Shown: positions 32,893 to 44,518, numbered from the stretch's first letter. The stretch is 64,000 nucleotides of DNA from a bacterium UBP14_UBA6098 (GCA_002428525.1 DIWU01000024.1:124001-188000); one strand, 5' to 3'. Numbers and translations are program-made. Notes: generated from the letters alone by a model not told the origin.

Positions 32893-34761
32893 TTATTTCC
32901 CTACCTCTTCGACCGCGAATTCCTCGGCGAAGCGATTATCGACCACAACCGCCATATCGCGCTGATGCGAGAACCAACGGTCGTAAATATCCTGACGATA
33001 GCCCCAAAGAATCTCGTTCTTGACCGAGACGGCCATATTTTGGAAGTCCTGCGGGTTCGGGGGGATAATCTTTTCGATCTTGAAAATATAGGCCTTGCCG
33101 TCGTCGCCCAAGAAAGGCGCGCTGACAGCACCCTCCCTGCCGATCCCGAACACGCGCCCCTTGAAGATCGGGTCCGGACCGACGCCATTGACCCAGCTGT
33201 TCATCGAGAAAAGCCCCGTCGTGTCGAAGCTCGCCCCGACCTCCTTAGCGGCCGCCTCAAAGGGCGTTCCGAAATCCACCAACGATTTGGCCTTGGTGAC
33301 CACCGCGAGAGCGGCCCTTTCGCGAGCGCTCTTCTCCATATCGGCGATGACCTCGGCGCGAATATCGTTCAGCTCGGGAATACCATCCGCGAATCTTTTT
33401 ACCAATTGAACCACGGTGATTCCCTCGAGGACAGGCCTTTCGCGATAGCGCACCGCGAATTCCTCGACTGAGCCGGGAGCGGATTTGAAAATCATCGCCC
33501 GCGCCCTCTCGAGATAGCCAATCCCCGGAATCGGGTCATCATTTTTGACGGGAACATTAACCGCCATCGAATCGATCTTGAGATTACCGGCCAACTCGAG
33601 GAAACTCGCGCCGCCCTCTATCGCGGCGACGAAGTTCTTCGCGAGCGACGCGATCGAATCCTCGGTGTCGGCGGAGGGGTCGATCATGAGAAGAATATGC
33701 GAAACATCGGCCCTCTCGACCTCACCGACTGTGTCTTTGCCCTCGATACGGATTATATGGTAACCAAACTGGGTTAAGACCGGGCCGACCAATTCGCCGG
33801 AGTCGGCGGAGAAGGCCGCCTCTTCGAACTCGGCAACCATCTGGCCCTTTTGAATCCAACCCAAGCGGCCGCCGTTAGCCTTGCTTCCCGGGTCGTCGGA
33901 ATAATTTTCCGCAAAGAACTCGAATTCCTCGCCCGCCTCGATGCGGACGATGAGGCTTTCCGCCAAGGTTTTCGCCATGTTCGTGTCGTTCGGTGTCGGC
34001 TCGACCGCCAACTTGATATAATTGATCAGCGCGGATTCGGCTCGGCGATAATCCTCTATATGCTCGTTGTAGTAGGCCTCGACAGAGGCCGCGGAGGTAT
34101 CCACCGAGAAATTCTCGACCGAGAAGGGATCCATCGAGATGAAGGAGACCGCGGCTTGGGTGTTTCTAAACTCGAACTCGGCGATGGCCTCGGCGTTCGT
34201 GACGAACGCGGTGGCGTTGACCAATTGGCGGAGCTTGTCGTAGGGGAGCCTATTTCTGACGAGCATCTCGACCGGAAGCCAATCCACCTGAGGGTTCCCG
34301 AGATATTCTTGGAAAAGCTGTTCGCTGAAGGCGCCGTTCTGTTGGAAGGCGGGCAGGTTCTTCACCGCATCGGGCGGATCGCGTCGCAGGGATTCTAAAA
34401 TCTCGGTCGGCGTAAGCTCTCCGATAGCCTTAGACTTGAAATGCTCCTCGGCGATATGCCTATTGACGAGCGTGAACCAAGTCCTGTCCGAGATGATCTC
34501 CGCTTCGGCCTCGGTGATCGGCCTTTCTTCGCGATAGGCCTGCTCGTATTCGGATTGTATGGCATTGCGGTAGGCGAGATATGAAATCTCGTAATCGCCC
34601 ACCGTTCCGGCAATATTGGAGTCGAGTTGTCCACCGCCCGAACGGCCGGTTATATCGGCGCCCCAACCGAAGATAACGAGGGCGATGAAGACTATCGCGG
34701 TGAACCAGAAGATCGCCTTCATCCGTTTGCGCAGTGATCCAAGAACTGCCGATTGAGCCAT
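32893..34761 (-). CDS. ppiD: PpiD/SurA-like membrane-anchored parvulin foldase
   Basis: 622 residues. N-terminal TM anchor (IFWFTAIVFIALVIFGW), SurA_N-like helical chaperone region, a parvulin PPIase domain at about 245-350 (FAENYSDDPGSKANGGRLGW, FGYHIIRIEG), and a second more divergent one (ADVSHILLMID). It assists folding of exported proteins in the periplasm. A TTGCAA-17-TATTAT promoter and GGAGG site lie upstream. Together with the window's barrel proteins it fits an outer-membrane-bearing cell. Confidence 0.9.
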   Translation of the reverse strand: MAQSAVLGSLRKRMKAIFWFTAIVFIALVIFGWGADITGRSGGGQLDSNIAGTVGDYEISYLAYRNAIQSEYEQAYREERPITEAEAEIISDRTWFTLVNRHIAEEHFKSKAIGELTPTEILESLRRDPPDAVKNLPAFQQNGAFSEQLFQEYLGNPQVDWLPVEMLVRNRLPYDKLRQLVNATAFVTNAEAIAEFEFRNTQAAVSFISMDPFSVENFSVDTSAASVEAYYNEHIEDYRRAESALINYIKLAVEPTPNDTNMAKTLAESLIVRIEAGEEFEFFAENYSDDPGSKANGGRLGWIQKGQMVAEFEEAAFSADSGELVGPVLTQFGYHIIRIEGKDTVGEVERADVSHILLMIDPSADTEDSIASLAKNFVAAIEGGASFLELAGNLKIDSMAVNVPVKNDDPIPGIGYLERARAMIFKSAPGSVEEFAVRYRERPVLEGITVVQLVKRFADGIPELNDIRAEVIADMEKSARERAALAVVTKAKSLVDFGTPFEAAAKEVGASFDTTGLFSMNSWVNGVGPDPIFKGRVFGIGREGAVSAPFLGDDGKAYIFKIEKIIPPNPQDFQNMAVSVKNEILWGYRQDIYDRWFSHQRDMAVVVDNRFAEEFAVEEVGK

Positions 34762-34808
34762 ATCTAAACCTCCAACCCTTCAGATAATATTTTCGATAAT
34801 AAGTTGTA

Positions 34809-34837
34809 ATAATATATCCCTTCGGCTTTTATTGCAA
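34809..34837 (-). promoter_or_regulatory. promoter for ppiD
   Basis: On the minus strand TTGCAA (34837-34832), 17 bp, TATTAT (34814-34809). GGAGG at 34773-34769 precedes the ATG. The rest of the 355-bp gap up to hycI contains a short direct repeat of CTCGCGCCATC near 34965-34990 and no gene I can support. Confidence 0.55.
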
Positions 34838-35080
34838 GTATATTTTTTCGGGTAAATCCCACTCGCGCAAAACCGCGAATAGCAAGCTCCGTGCAAAACC
34901 GTTTCGGCGCGCGCTAATTCGGCCCCTCCCCGCGATGTCACGAAATTTGTTAATGCCAAATCTCGCGCCATCGCCCCGGCTCTCGCGCCATCTGCGATCG
35001 CGAGCGAGCGTGAGAGGATTCCCTTCGAGGAAGTGTGATTTTAAAAGTGCTTTGTGTAGGGCGAATCTTGGAAAAAACCC

Positions 35081-35108
35081 TTGAAAAGCCGGGGCTTTGG
35101 TTTATATT
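35081..35108 (+). promoter_or_regulatory. promoter for hycI-hypA-hypB
   Basis: TTGAAA (35081-35086), 16 bp, TATATT (35103-35108). The predicted start of transcription falls within a base or two of the hycI ATG (35117), and no Shine-Dalgarno is present, so the message may be leaderless. Confidence 0.55.
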
Positions 35109-35116
35109 AGTTTTCA

Positions 35117-35599
35117 ATGTTAGGCGAGCTTATAAATATCCTGTTGGGGCGTAACGGCGGGGCTTTGTTGATCGGCGTCGGGAACGATATCTCGGGCGAC
35201 GACGCCTTCGGGCCGGAGCTTGCGAGGCGGCTTAAGCCGCTTATTGGCGAGCGCGCGATCGACTCCGGCCTCGCGCCGGAGAATTGGACAGGGCCGATAG
35301 TGAAGCTCGCGCCGGAAAGGCTCGTCATCGCCGATGCCGTCGCTTTCGGGGGGAACCCCGGCGAACTGCGTATATTTTCGCCCGAGGAGCTTTTCGAGGG
35401 CATCCCCGCGACTCACGGTCCCGGGCTTGGCGCGTTCATTGCATATATTCGGGATAGATTGCCCGATTGCGAAGTAATCATCCTCGCAGTTCAGCCGGCC
35501 AAGACGGGCCTTATGGAACCATTGAGTCCGGAGGTTGAGTCGGCGATAGAAAAGATAGTCGAGGAGTTTAAACTCATACTGGGTAAGAATGAATTTTAA
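35117..35599 (+). CDS. hycI: hydrogenase maturation protease (HycI/HyaD family)
   Basis: 160 residues with the family nickel-sensing pattern: LLIGVGNDISGDDAFGPELA, RLVIADAVAFGG and the ATHGPGLGAFI histidine segment. It removes the C-terminal tail of a [NiFe] large subunit after nickel insertion. The tail seen on the subunit at 16762 (42 residues after DPCYCCTER) is a likely substrate. First gene of hycI-hypA-hypB. The motif order is intact. Confidence 0.9.
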   Translation: MLGELINILLGRNGGALLIGVGNDISGDDAFGPELARRLKPLIGERAIDSGLAPENWTGPIVKLAPERLVIADAVAFGGNPGELRIFSPEELFEGIPATHGPGLGAFIAYIRDRLPDCEVIILAVQPAKTGLMEPLSPEVESAIEKIVEEFKLILGKNEF

Positions 35600-35602
35600 T
35601 TC

Positions 35603-35663
35603 GTCATTCCCGACCCGATCGGGAATCCATTTTCGGCTGGATTCCCGCTTTTGCGGGAATGAC
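35603..35663. repeat. dispersed palindromic repeat (TCATTCCCG...CGGGAATGA family)
   Basis: GTCATTCCCG at one end and CGGGAATGAC at the other, with two internal hairpins (ATTCCCGA/TCGGGAAT and ATTCCCGC/GCGGGAAT). This repeat type is widespread in intergenic DNA of many bacteria. It fills the gap between hycI and hypA. Confidence 0.75.
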
Positions 35664-35677
35664 AACGAAAGATCGAT

Positions 35678-36034
35678 ATGCACGAACTATCCATAGCGCG
35701 CGGAATTATGGCGAACCTTCGCCCATGGCTCGATGAGCAGGGCGAACGGTTTCGAGTTGCCGAGATCGTGGTCAAATGCGGGCCGTTCCGCGCGGTTATT
35801 CCCGACGCCCTCTCGGCGGCGTGGGATGTCGTCCGCGAAGAGCATGCGATGACGAGGGATTCCGCGATAACGATTAACCCCACCGCGATCACAGTCTCCT
35901 GCGCCGACTGCGGACACTCGTTCGACGCGCGACGGCCTGTCTTCAAATGCCCGAACTGCGGCGGCGAAGGCCTCTCCTTTTCCGGCGGAAACGAACTTTA
36001 CATCGAAGATATAAAAACGAAATTGGAGGAATAA
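35678..36034 (+). CDS. hypA: hydrogenase nickel insertion protein HypA
   Basis: 118 residues beginning MHELSIARGI (His2 is the nickel ligand) and carrying a zinc site of two CxxC pairs (CADCG and CPNCGG). It works with HypB to deliver nickel to the large subunit. hypB starts one base after its stop. Confidence 0.95.
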   Translation: MHELSIARGIMANLRPWLDEQGERFRVAEIVVKCGPFRAVIPDALSAAWDVVREEHAMTRDSAITINPTAITVSCADCGHSFDARRPVFKCPNCGGEGLSFSGGNELYIEDIKTKLEE

Positions 36035-36035
36035 T

Positions 36036-36734
36036 ATGTGCGAAACCTGCGGATGCGGCGAACCGGACAAGCCCGAACCCACCTCCCAAAGCCCAATCGG
36101 CAAAGACCTGCTTTCAAATAACGACCGGATCGCGGGGCATAACCGCGAACATCTCCGCCGAATCGGCGCATTCATGGTGCACCTCACCAGCTCGCCCGGA
36201 AGCGGCAAAACAACTTTGCTCGAAAAAACCGTCGAGCGCCTTAAGGATAAACTCTCCATCGGCGTCATCGAGGGCGATGTCGCCACCGAGAACGACGCCG
36301 ACCGCATGCGCGCGCTCGGTGTGCCCTCGCAGGCCATTGTCACCGACGGCGCATGCCACCTCAGCGCGAAACAGGTTCACCACGCCCTGCATCACCTTAC
36401 CGAGGACGCGAAGTTCGACCTCATCTTCGTGGAAAATGTCGGCAACCTCGTCTGCCCGGCGGATTTCGACCTCGGCGAGGATTACCGCGTGGTGTTCGTA
36501 AGCGCGACCGAGGGCGACGACAAGCCCGAGAAATACCCGCCGATCTTCCGCAAAGCCGATGCGCTCGTTATCAGCAAAACCGACCTTCTGCCGCATGTCG
36601 ATTTCGATGTCGCGAAGGTTAAAAAGCACGCGCGCGCAATAGCACCGCGCATTCGCTTTTTCGAGCTATCGTCGAAATCCGGCGACGGCCTCGATGAATG
36701 GGTGAATTGGCTTCTGAGTATTGTGCCGAAATAG
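36036..36734 (+). CDS. hypB: hydrogenase nickel incorporation GTPase HypB
   Basis: 232 residues. The N-terminus MCETCGCGEPDKPEPT is the high-affinity metal motif. The GTPase domain has SSPGSGKTTLLE (P-loop), VIEGDVATENDADR and ISKTDLL. The central metal site at the dimer interface (GACHLSA) is present. No long histidine stretch, so it does not store nickel. hypC, D, E and F must lie elsewhere. A cloverleaf element follows 18 bp after the stop. Confidence 0.95.
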   Translation: MCETCGCGEPDKPEPTSQSPIGKDLLSNNDRIAGHNREHLRRIGAFMVHLTSSPGSGKTTLLEKTVERLKDKLSIGVIEGDVATENDADRMRALGVPSQAIVTDGACHLSAKQVHHALHHLTEDAKFDLIFVENVGNLVCPADFDLGEDYRVVFVSATEGDDKPEKYPPIFRKADALVISKTDLLPHVDFDVAKVKKHARAIAPRIRFFELSSKSGDGLDEWVNWLLSIVPK

Positions 36735-36752
36735 CTTAGCTTTAACCACGCC

Positions 36753-36906
36753 TCGGGGGCGTCGGCCTCCTTCGGAGGCCCGTCGGGCCGAGGAAAAACG
36801 ATACTTCTTTAAAAAGCTCCACTTCGGCCCGACGGCGGCCTCTCGCCCAACCGGGATCGCTTTGTTTTCGCCACGGTCTTTTGGGCGAGAGGCACGACGC
36901 CCCCGA
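36753..36906 (+). repeat. cloverleaf element, copy 3 (downstream of hypB)
   Basis: Closing stem TCGGGGGCGTCG (36753-36764) with CGACGCCCCCGA (36895-36906), 12 bp perfect. Inside: short hairpin GCCTCC-TTC-GGAGGC (36765-36779), middle hairpin CCGTCGGGCCGA / TCGGCCCGACGG (36780-36791 and 36824-36835) with a 30-32 nt loop, and third hairpin of 13 bp (36838-36850 with 36881-36893) with a loop of exactly 30 nt. The short-middle-long order in the direction of hypB matches the other copies. Confidence 0.87.
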
Positions 36907-36950
36907 AAAAACCGCTTTCGCGGAGGGCGTTTTGGATTATATTCTAAACC

Positions 36951-38252
36951 ATGTTTGAGGAAATCGGTTTAGCACAGCGTTTCGCTCGGGCGTTCGAGCG
37001 TTTCGAGATCGGCGGCAGGCCTCTTCGTGTGGCTATTTCCGGCGGCTCGGACTCTGTCGCTCTGCTATGCATTTTAAAAGAGACCGCGCCGTCACTTCCG
37101 ATCGAGGCCGTCCATATCGACCACGGCCTTCGTCCGGAAAGCCCCGCGGAGGCGGAGTTTGTCGAGGGGCTTTGCGCCCGGCTCGTTGTTCCGGTCGAGA
37201 TTCGCAATATCGATGTCGCCGGATTCGCGAAACATCGCGGTATCGGGATAGAGGAGGCCGCCCGGGAGCTGAGATACAGCATCTTCGCGGAATTCACCGC
37301 CCGCGGCGAGATAGTCGCCACGGCGCACACCGCCGGCGATGTCGTCGAGACGATGCTATTCAACCTCGCCCGCGGAACCGGCCCGCGCGGGCTTTCCGGC
37401 ATTCCTAAAACCCGCGACGGAATAATCAGGCCGCTCCTGGGATTTTGGCGCGAGGATTTACAGGCATGGCTTTCCGCGAAATCGATCGGCTGGATAGAGG
37501 ACAGCTCGAACCTCGATCTGCGCTTCACTCGTAACCGCGTCCGTTGGATGCTTATCCCCGAGTTTCGGCGCGTTTTCGGCGATTCATCGATCGAGAGGCT
37601 TCATCGCGAGGCCGAGATCTTCGCCTCCTGCGGTGAATTCATCGATATTTCCGCGAGTGAGCTTTTTAAACGAACAATTATTGCCGATTTCGCTGGAGTG
37701 CTCGCCCTCGATTCGAAGATCGCGCTCGAAACTCGATGGGGATTCGGCGAGATCCTCCGCCTCGCGGCGATCGAACATGGTATCTCATTATCGGATATAG
37801 ACTTCGACACAGTCTCTCGGCTCTACCGGGATTTGAAAACATGCCGAAGAGGTCGGCGCTTTCCGGTCTCGGGCGATCTTCAGATCGAGTCCGACGGCCG
37901 GATCATCTTCATCTTCCGCAAATTGCCTATCTTCAACGAAATAGCGGAATCCGCGCCCGCGGGGATAGAGCTTCCGCACGGTCTCGGTTCGCTCGATATC
38001 TCCTGCGAGGAGGGGCGCGCCGAGGTCTCGATTCGGCCCCTCCGCGATGGCGATATCTTCAATAATAACAAGCACTTAAAGAGATATCTTTACCGAAGGG
38101 GTGTTCCTCGAATCCTTCGAGAGTTAGCGCCGGTTGTTTTTTATAGCGACTCGCCCATTTTTTCGCCGATAATCGGCAGGATTTGCCCCTCGAAACTCAC
38201 AATAGAATACAACGGCCCACTTTCAACGCTGAAGCGCAAAAAGGGAGTTTAA
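36951..38252 (+). CDS. tilS: tRNA(Ile)-lysidine synthase
   Basis: 433 residues. The PP-loop SGGSDSVALL near residue 28 binds ATP. Further family motifs are VHIDHGLRPES and ATAHTAGDVVETMLFNL, and a C-terminal domain ends the protein. It converts C34 of the CAU-anticodon tRNA-Ile to lysidine, so it works with the IleRS at 4721. hpt begins directly after its stop, a common gene pair. Confidence 0.94.
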   Translation: MFEEIGLAQRFARAFERFEIGGRPLRVAISGGSDSVALLCILKETAPSLPIEAVHIDHGLRPESPAEAEFVEGLCARLVVPVEIRNIDVAGFAKHRGIGIEEAARELRYSIFAEFTARGEIVATAHTAGDVVETMLFNLARGTGPRGLSGIPKTRDGIIRPLLGFWREDLQAWLSAKSIGWIEDSSNLDLRFTRNRVRWMLIPEFRRVFGDSSIERLHREAEIFASCGEFIDISASELFKRTIIADFAGVLALDSKIALETRWGFGEILRLAAIEHGISLSDIDFDTVSRLYRDLKTCRRGRRFPVSGDLQIESDGRIIFIFRKLPIFNEIAESAPAGIELPHGLGSLDISCEEGRAEVSIRPLRDGDIFNNNKHLKRYLYRRGVPRILRELAPVVFYSDSPIFSPIIGRICPSKLTIEYNGPLSTLKRKKGV

Positions 38253-38777
38253 ATGCAAGACTACGAAATTCATAAGCTCATAGACCGTAGCGAGTTAGAG
38301 GCGCGGATCGCCGTGGTCGCGGAGCAGATCGACCGCGACTACAAGGGAAGCAACCCGGTAATCGCGATAGTGCTCAAGGGGGGCTTCATCTTCGCCGCCG
38401 ACCTTGTGAGGAATATCACAACCCCCTTCAATATCGATTTTGTAGGCGCTTCAAGCTATATCGGCACTCAGTCTTCAGGCGAGATCAAGATCACAAAAGA
38501 CCTCGATGTCCCGATCGCGGGTCGGCATCTGATCCTCGTCGAGGATATTGTTGACAGCGGCCTAACTCTCTTCAGGCTGTGTGAGGCGCTTCAGTGCCGC
38601 AAACCCCTGTCAATAAAGATCGCGGCGCTACTCGTTAAAAAGATAAACCGCCCATTCGATCTGCCCGTCGATTATTTCGCCTTCGAGATCCCCGACAAGT
38701 TCGTGGTCGGCTTCGGCCTCGATTACAACGAGAGACATCGCGGCCTGCCCTATGTCGGTTATATCGAGCCTAAATAA
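38253..38777 (+). CDS. hpt: hypoxanthine phosphoribosyltransferase
   Basis: 174 residues with the PRPP loop ILVEDIVDSGLT and the purine-site segment VGFGLDYNERHRGLPYVG, plus the flexible loop containing SSYIGTQSSGEIKI. It salvages hypoxanthine/guanine. Its ATG follows the tilS stop with no gap. Confidence 0.95.
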   Translation: MQDYEIHKLIDRSELEARIAVVAEQIDRDYKGSNPVIAIVLKGGFIFAADLVRNITTPFNIDFVGASSYIGTQSSGEIKITKDLDVPIAGRHLILVEDIVDSGLTLFRLCEALQCRKPLSIKIAALLVKKINRPFDLPVDYFAFEIPDKFVVGFGLDYNERHRGLPYVGYIEPK

Positions 38778-38859
38778 CCGCCATTGGATTATAAACTGCC
38801 GTTTAATCATATAGGATTCGCTTAAACTATAACTTTGAGTGAATTCTGTAAGTTCCTTA

Positions 38860-38888
38860 TTGACATTAGAATAATAATGTTTATTTTT
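38860..38888 (+). promoter_or_regulatory. promoter for ftsK
   Basis: Perfect TTGACA (38860-38865), 17-bp spacer, TATTTT (38883-38888), about 60 bp before the GTG start. Confidence 0.65.
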
Positions 38889-38952
38889 AAGAATAAGGAA
38901 CCCCCGCCAACTCCCGCGGGCAATCGAAGAACATCAGCCAAGGGGCTATACC

Positions 38953-41541
<2,589 letters not shown>

Positions 41542-41566
41542 GAATACTTAATTTTAAATAATGCCT

Positions 41567-41597
41567 TTGACAATGAATAAATAAAATATTATATATT
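41567..41597 (+). promoter_or_regulatory. promoter for pilT and downstream genes
   Basis: TTGACA (41567-41572) followed by TATATA at 17 bp or TATATT (41592-41597) at 19 bp, in an AT-rich gap after ftsK. Confidence 0.5.
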
Positions 41598-41657
41598 TTA
41601 ATTGTGTAAGGGTATTTTTTTTATTATTCTTATGACAATGATAGTGAGGGTTGAATA

Positions 41658-42722
41658 ATGAATTTGAACGATTTCCTCCTTTCGGTCATCAAGAAGGGAG
41701 CTAGCGATATTCATTTCAAGGTCGGTAGCCCGCCTGTCGTAAGAATTTTCGGCGAGCTTATCGTCACGAAATCGCCGCCCCTCAGGCCTCAGGACACGAG
41801 CGCACTCGCTTTTACCTTTTTAAACGAATCGAGCGGACGGCATTTCGCGTCCTTCACCGAAATCGACACGACCTATTCGATTGAAGAGCGCGCCCGCTTC
41901 AGGGTCAATATCTTCAAGTCAAAAGGGCACTTCTCGATCGCGCTTCGCTATATTCCAATGGTCATCCCCGAGATAGAAAAGCTCGGGATTCCCCCGATCG
42001 CGGGCGATATGGCGCTCGAACAGCGCGGCATGGTGCTCGTCACCGGAGTCACCGGAAGCGGCAAATCCACGACACTCGCCGCGATGGTCGATCATATCAA
42101 TAAAAACAAACGTCGTCATATAATCACTATCGAAGACCCGATCGAGTTCGTTCATACGGACATGAAAAGCGTCATCAACCAGCGCGAGGTCGGCGTCGAT
42201 TCGCCGAACTTCATGGCCGCAATGCGCGCGGCGATGCGCGAGGACCCCGATGTCATCCTCATCGGCGAGCTTCGCGATCAGGACGCCGTCTCGACGGCGA
42301 TCCGAGCCGCGGAAACCGGCCATATGGTGCTCTCGACCTTCCACACGGTCAACACAAAAGAGACGATCAACTCGATAATCAGCTTCTTCCCCGAACACGA
42401 GCAGGTGCAGGTCAAGGCCAAGCTCGCCGCGAACCTGCGCGGAGTGATCTCGCAAAGGCTTATCCGCAGGAAAGACAACACCGGCCGAGTTCTCGCGCCG
42501 GAGGTCATGATGGTGACGCAGACGATCCGCGCGTGCATCCTCGACGAGGAGAAGCGCGAGGATATTCCGTATTATATCTCGCAAGGCTCCAGCGAATACG
42601 GCATGCAAACCTTCGATCAGGCGGTGATGAAGCTCTACAAGGCCGATCTCATCAGCTATGAGGACGCCCTCGCGAACGCCAGCAGTCCCGCCGAATTCGA
42701 GCGCGCGCTTCAGTTCGGTTAA
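41658..42722 (+). CDS. pilT: type IV pilus retraction ATPase PilT
   Basis: 354 residues with the secretion-ATPase order: N-terminal PAS-like domain (GASDIHFKVGSPP), Walker A GVTGSGKSTT, Asp box (ITIEDPIEFVH), Walker B DVILIGELRD and His box (GHMVLSTFHT). The length and the AIRAAETGH pattern fit PilT/PilU rather than PilB. It powers pilus retraction and DNA uptake. No pilin genes are near; the cinA-recA neighbourhood also links to competence. Confidence 0.93.
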   Translation: MNLNDFLLSVIKKGASDIHFKVGSPPVVRIFGELIVTKSPPLRPQDTSALAFTFLNESSGRHFASFTEIDTTYSIEERARFRVNIFKSKGHFSIALRYIPMVIPEIEKLGIPPIAGDMALEQRGMVLVTGVTGSGKSTTLAAMVDHINKNKRRHIITIEDPIEFVHTDMKSVINQREVGVDSPNFMAAMRAAMREDPDVILIGELRDQDAVSTAIRAAETGHMVLSTFHTVNTKETINSIISFFPEHEQVQVKAKLAANLRGVISQRLIRRKDNTGRVLAPEVMMVTQTIRACILDEEKREDIPYYISQGSSEYGMQTFDQAVMKLYKADLISYEDALANASSPAEFERALQFG

Positions 42723-42728
42723 TTCGAT

Positions 42729-43241
42729 ATGATCAAAATCAAAAAACCCTCCGACGCCCCGCCGCCAAAGCCCGGCGGCATCGTATGGAAACTTCTCGCC
42801 AGTTTTTTCGGAGTCGGATACTCGCCGGTCGCCCCGGGGACTGTCGCCAGCGCGGTCGCGATGGCTATTCTGTGGTTCGTCCCGAACGATGTCTATCAGT
42901 TTTGGGCGGCGATAATCGCGGTTAGCTTTTTTGGGGTCTTTGTTTCCGCGAAGGCCGAGAAGTATTGGGGAAAAGACCCCTCGAGAGTGGTCATCGACGA
43001 GGTCGCCGGATGCATGGTCTCCGTGCTTCTCCTGCCGAAGACCGCAGTGCTTTGGATTGTCGCCTTTTTGGGCTTTCGTTTTTATGACATTTTGAAACTC
43101 CCCCCCGGGCGGACGGCCGAACGGCGCCTCCCCGGCGGATGGGGGATTATGGCCGACGATTTGGTCGCGGGGATTTACGCCTTTATTTTGGCCCATCTTT
43201 TCAACCTGCTTCTGCCGAATATCGCGCAATGGGCGCCCTGA
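42729..43241 (+). CDS. pgpA: phosphatidylglycerophosphatase A
   Basis: 170 residues with the family motifs GYSPVAPGTVASAVA and VVIDEVAGCMVS, several hydrophobic helices and a C-terminal MADDLVAGIYA acid motif. It dephosphorylates phosphatidylglycerol phosphate in membrane lipid synthesis. Six bp after pilT, and overlapped by cinA by 13 bp. Confidence 0.92.
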   Translation: MIKIKKPSDAPPPKPGGIVWKLLASFFGVGYSPVAPGTVASAVAMAILWFVPNDVYQFWAAIIAVSFFGVFVSAKAEKYWGKDPSRVVIDEVAGCMVSVLLLPKTAVLWIVAFLGFRFYDILKLPPGRTAERRLPGGWGIMADDLVAGIYAFILAHLFNLLLPNIAQWAP

Positions 43242-44518
43242 GGTTCGCGATAATCGCGGTCGGCGACGAGCTTTTGGCCGGCCGGACTGTCGATACGAAC
43301 TCGGCGTGGCTTTCCGCCGAGCTCGACAGGCTCGGCTTCGAGACTGTCGAGCGAATCACCGTCGGCGACGAGATCGGCGCTATAGGGGAGGCGATCGCGC
43401 GCGCTCGATCGCGCGCGGGGGCATGTATTATGTGCGGCGGCCTCGGCCCGACTGTGGACGATCGAACCACAGAGGCTGTGGCGGATTATTTCGGCAGAGG
43501 GCTTTGCACCGAGCCTCGCGCCCTCGCTGAGGTGCTCGAAAAATACGCGCGAAGGGGGCTTGTCCCGCCGGGAGGCGAGACACCGAAGGAGGCTATGCTC
43601 CCCGAGGGCGCGGAGCCTCTCGGCAACTCGGTCGGTATCGCGCCGGGGTTTTTGGTCGAAGAGGCCGGATTCACGCTGTTTGCGCTCCCGGGGGTTCCGC
43701 ATGAGATGAGGGACATCTTCGAGAAGGGGATAGCCCCGCGGATCGCGAGATTTGCGCCGGTCGATCGACCGAAATCGCTTTCGCTTTATACGACCGGAAT
43801 CGCCGAGAGCCGCCTCGCCGGGCGAATCGACCCGATTTTGACCGATTTCCCGAATGAAAAGATCGCCTTCTACCCGAGCTTCTATGGCGTCGAACTTCGC
43901 CTGAGCGGAAACGCCCGCAGTGCGGCCTTCGAGGAGTTCTCGCGGCGCGTGACCGAAACTGCGGCGCCTTGGTGCTATTCGACCGACGAGCGATCTCTGC
44001 CGATCGTGGCGGGGGAGCGGCTCGCTGAAATCGGCGCAAAGCTCTCAACGGCCGAGAGTTGCACCGGCGGGCTTCTCGCCTCGCGGCTCGTCGAGGTCGC
44101 CGGAGCCAGCGCTTGGTTTTCGGGCGGAGTGGTTGCCTACTCGAATCGGGCAAAGGCCGAGCTACTCGGCGTAGATATTTCGTCATTAGAGCGCTTCGGC
44201 GCGGTCTCGGCCGAGGTCGCAGGCCAGATGGCGCGCGGTGCGGCGGAAAAATTCCACAGCGAATTCGCACTCTCGACCACCGGAATCGCCGGCCCCTCCG
44301 GCGCAACCCCCGAAAAACCCGTCGGGCTTGTGTTTTACGCGCTCTTCTCGCCCGAAGGAATAACAGTCCGGTCGAATATCTTCGCCGGCGGGCGGGAGGC
44401 GCACAGGCACCGAAGTTCGCAGTCCGCCCTCGCAATGCTTTGGCTCGCGCTCGAGGGTCGGTTGAATCGGCATGAATGGCTCGACGGCAGTCGTTCCGCG
44501 AAGTGGGGGGGTTTATGA
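43229..44518 (+). CDS. cinA: CinA: nicotinamide-nucleotide amidase / competence-damage protein
   Basis: 429 residues from the ATG at 43229. The N-terminal MoCF-like domain (IIAVGDELLAGRTVDTNSAW, MCGGLGPTVDDRT) acts as an ADP-ribose pyrophosphatase in studied relatives. The C-terminal deamidase domain (STAESCTGGLLASRLVEV) converts NMN to nicotinic acid mononucleotide. It is the third NAD-related gene in the window after the macrodomain gene and rex. Overlaps pgpA and thpR, so translation is coupled. Confidence 0.95.
   Translation: MGALRFAIIAVGDELLAGRTVDTNSAWLSAELDRLGFETVERITVGDEIGAIGEAIARARSRAGACIMCGGLGPTVDDRTTEAVADYFGRGLCTEPRALAEVLEKYARRGLVPPGGETPKEAMLPEGAEPLGNSVGIAPGFLVEEAGFTLFALPGVPHEMRDIFEKGIAPRIARFAPVDRPKSLSLYTTGIAESRLAGRIDPILTDFPNEKIAFYPSFYGVELRLSGNARSAAFEEFSRRVTETAAPWCYSTDERSLPIVAGERLAEIGAKLSTAESCTGGLLASRLVEVAGASAWFSGGVVAYSNRAKAELLGVDISSLERFGAVSAEVAGQMARGAAEKFHSEFALSTTGIAGPSGATPEKPVGLVFYALFSPEGITVRSNIFAGGREAHRHRSSQSALAMLWLALEGRLNRHEWLDGSRSAKWGGL

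Noticed and set aside
34780..34971. Possible 63-codon gene before ppiD on the minus strand
   Set aside because: It overlaps the ppiD promoter, lacks a ribosome site and its sequence shows no domain.
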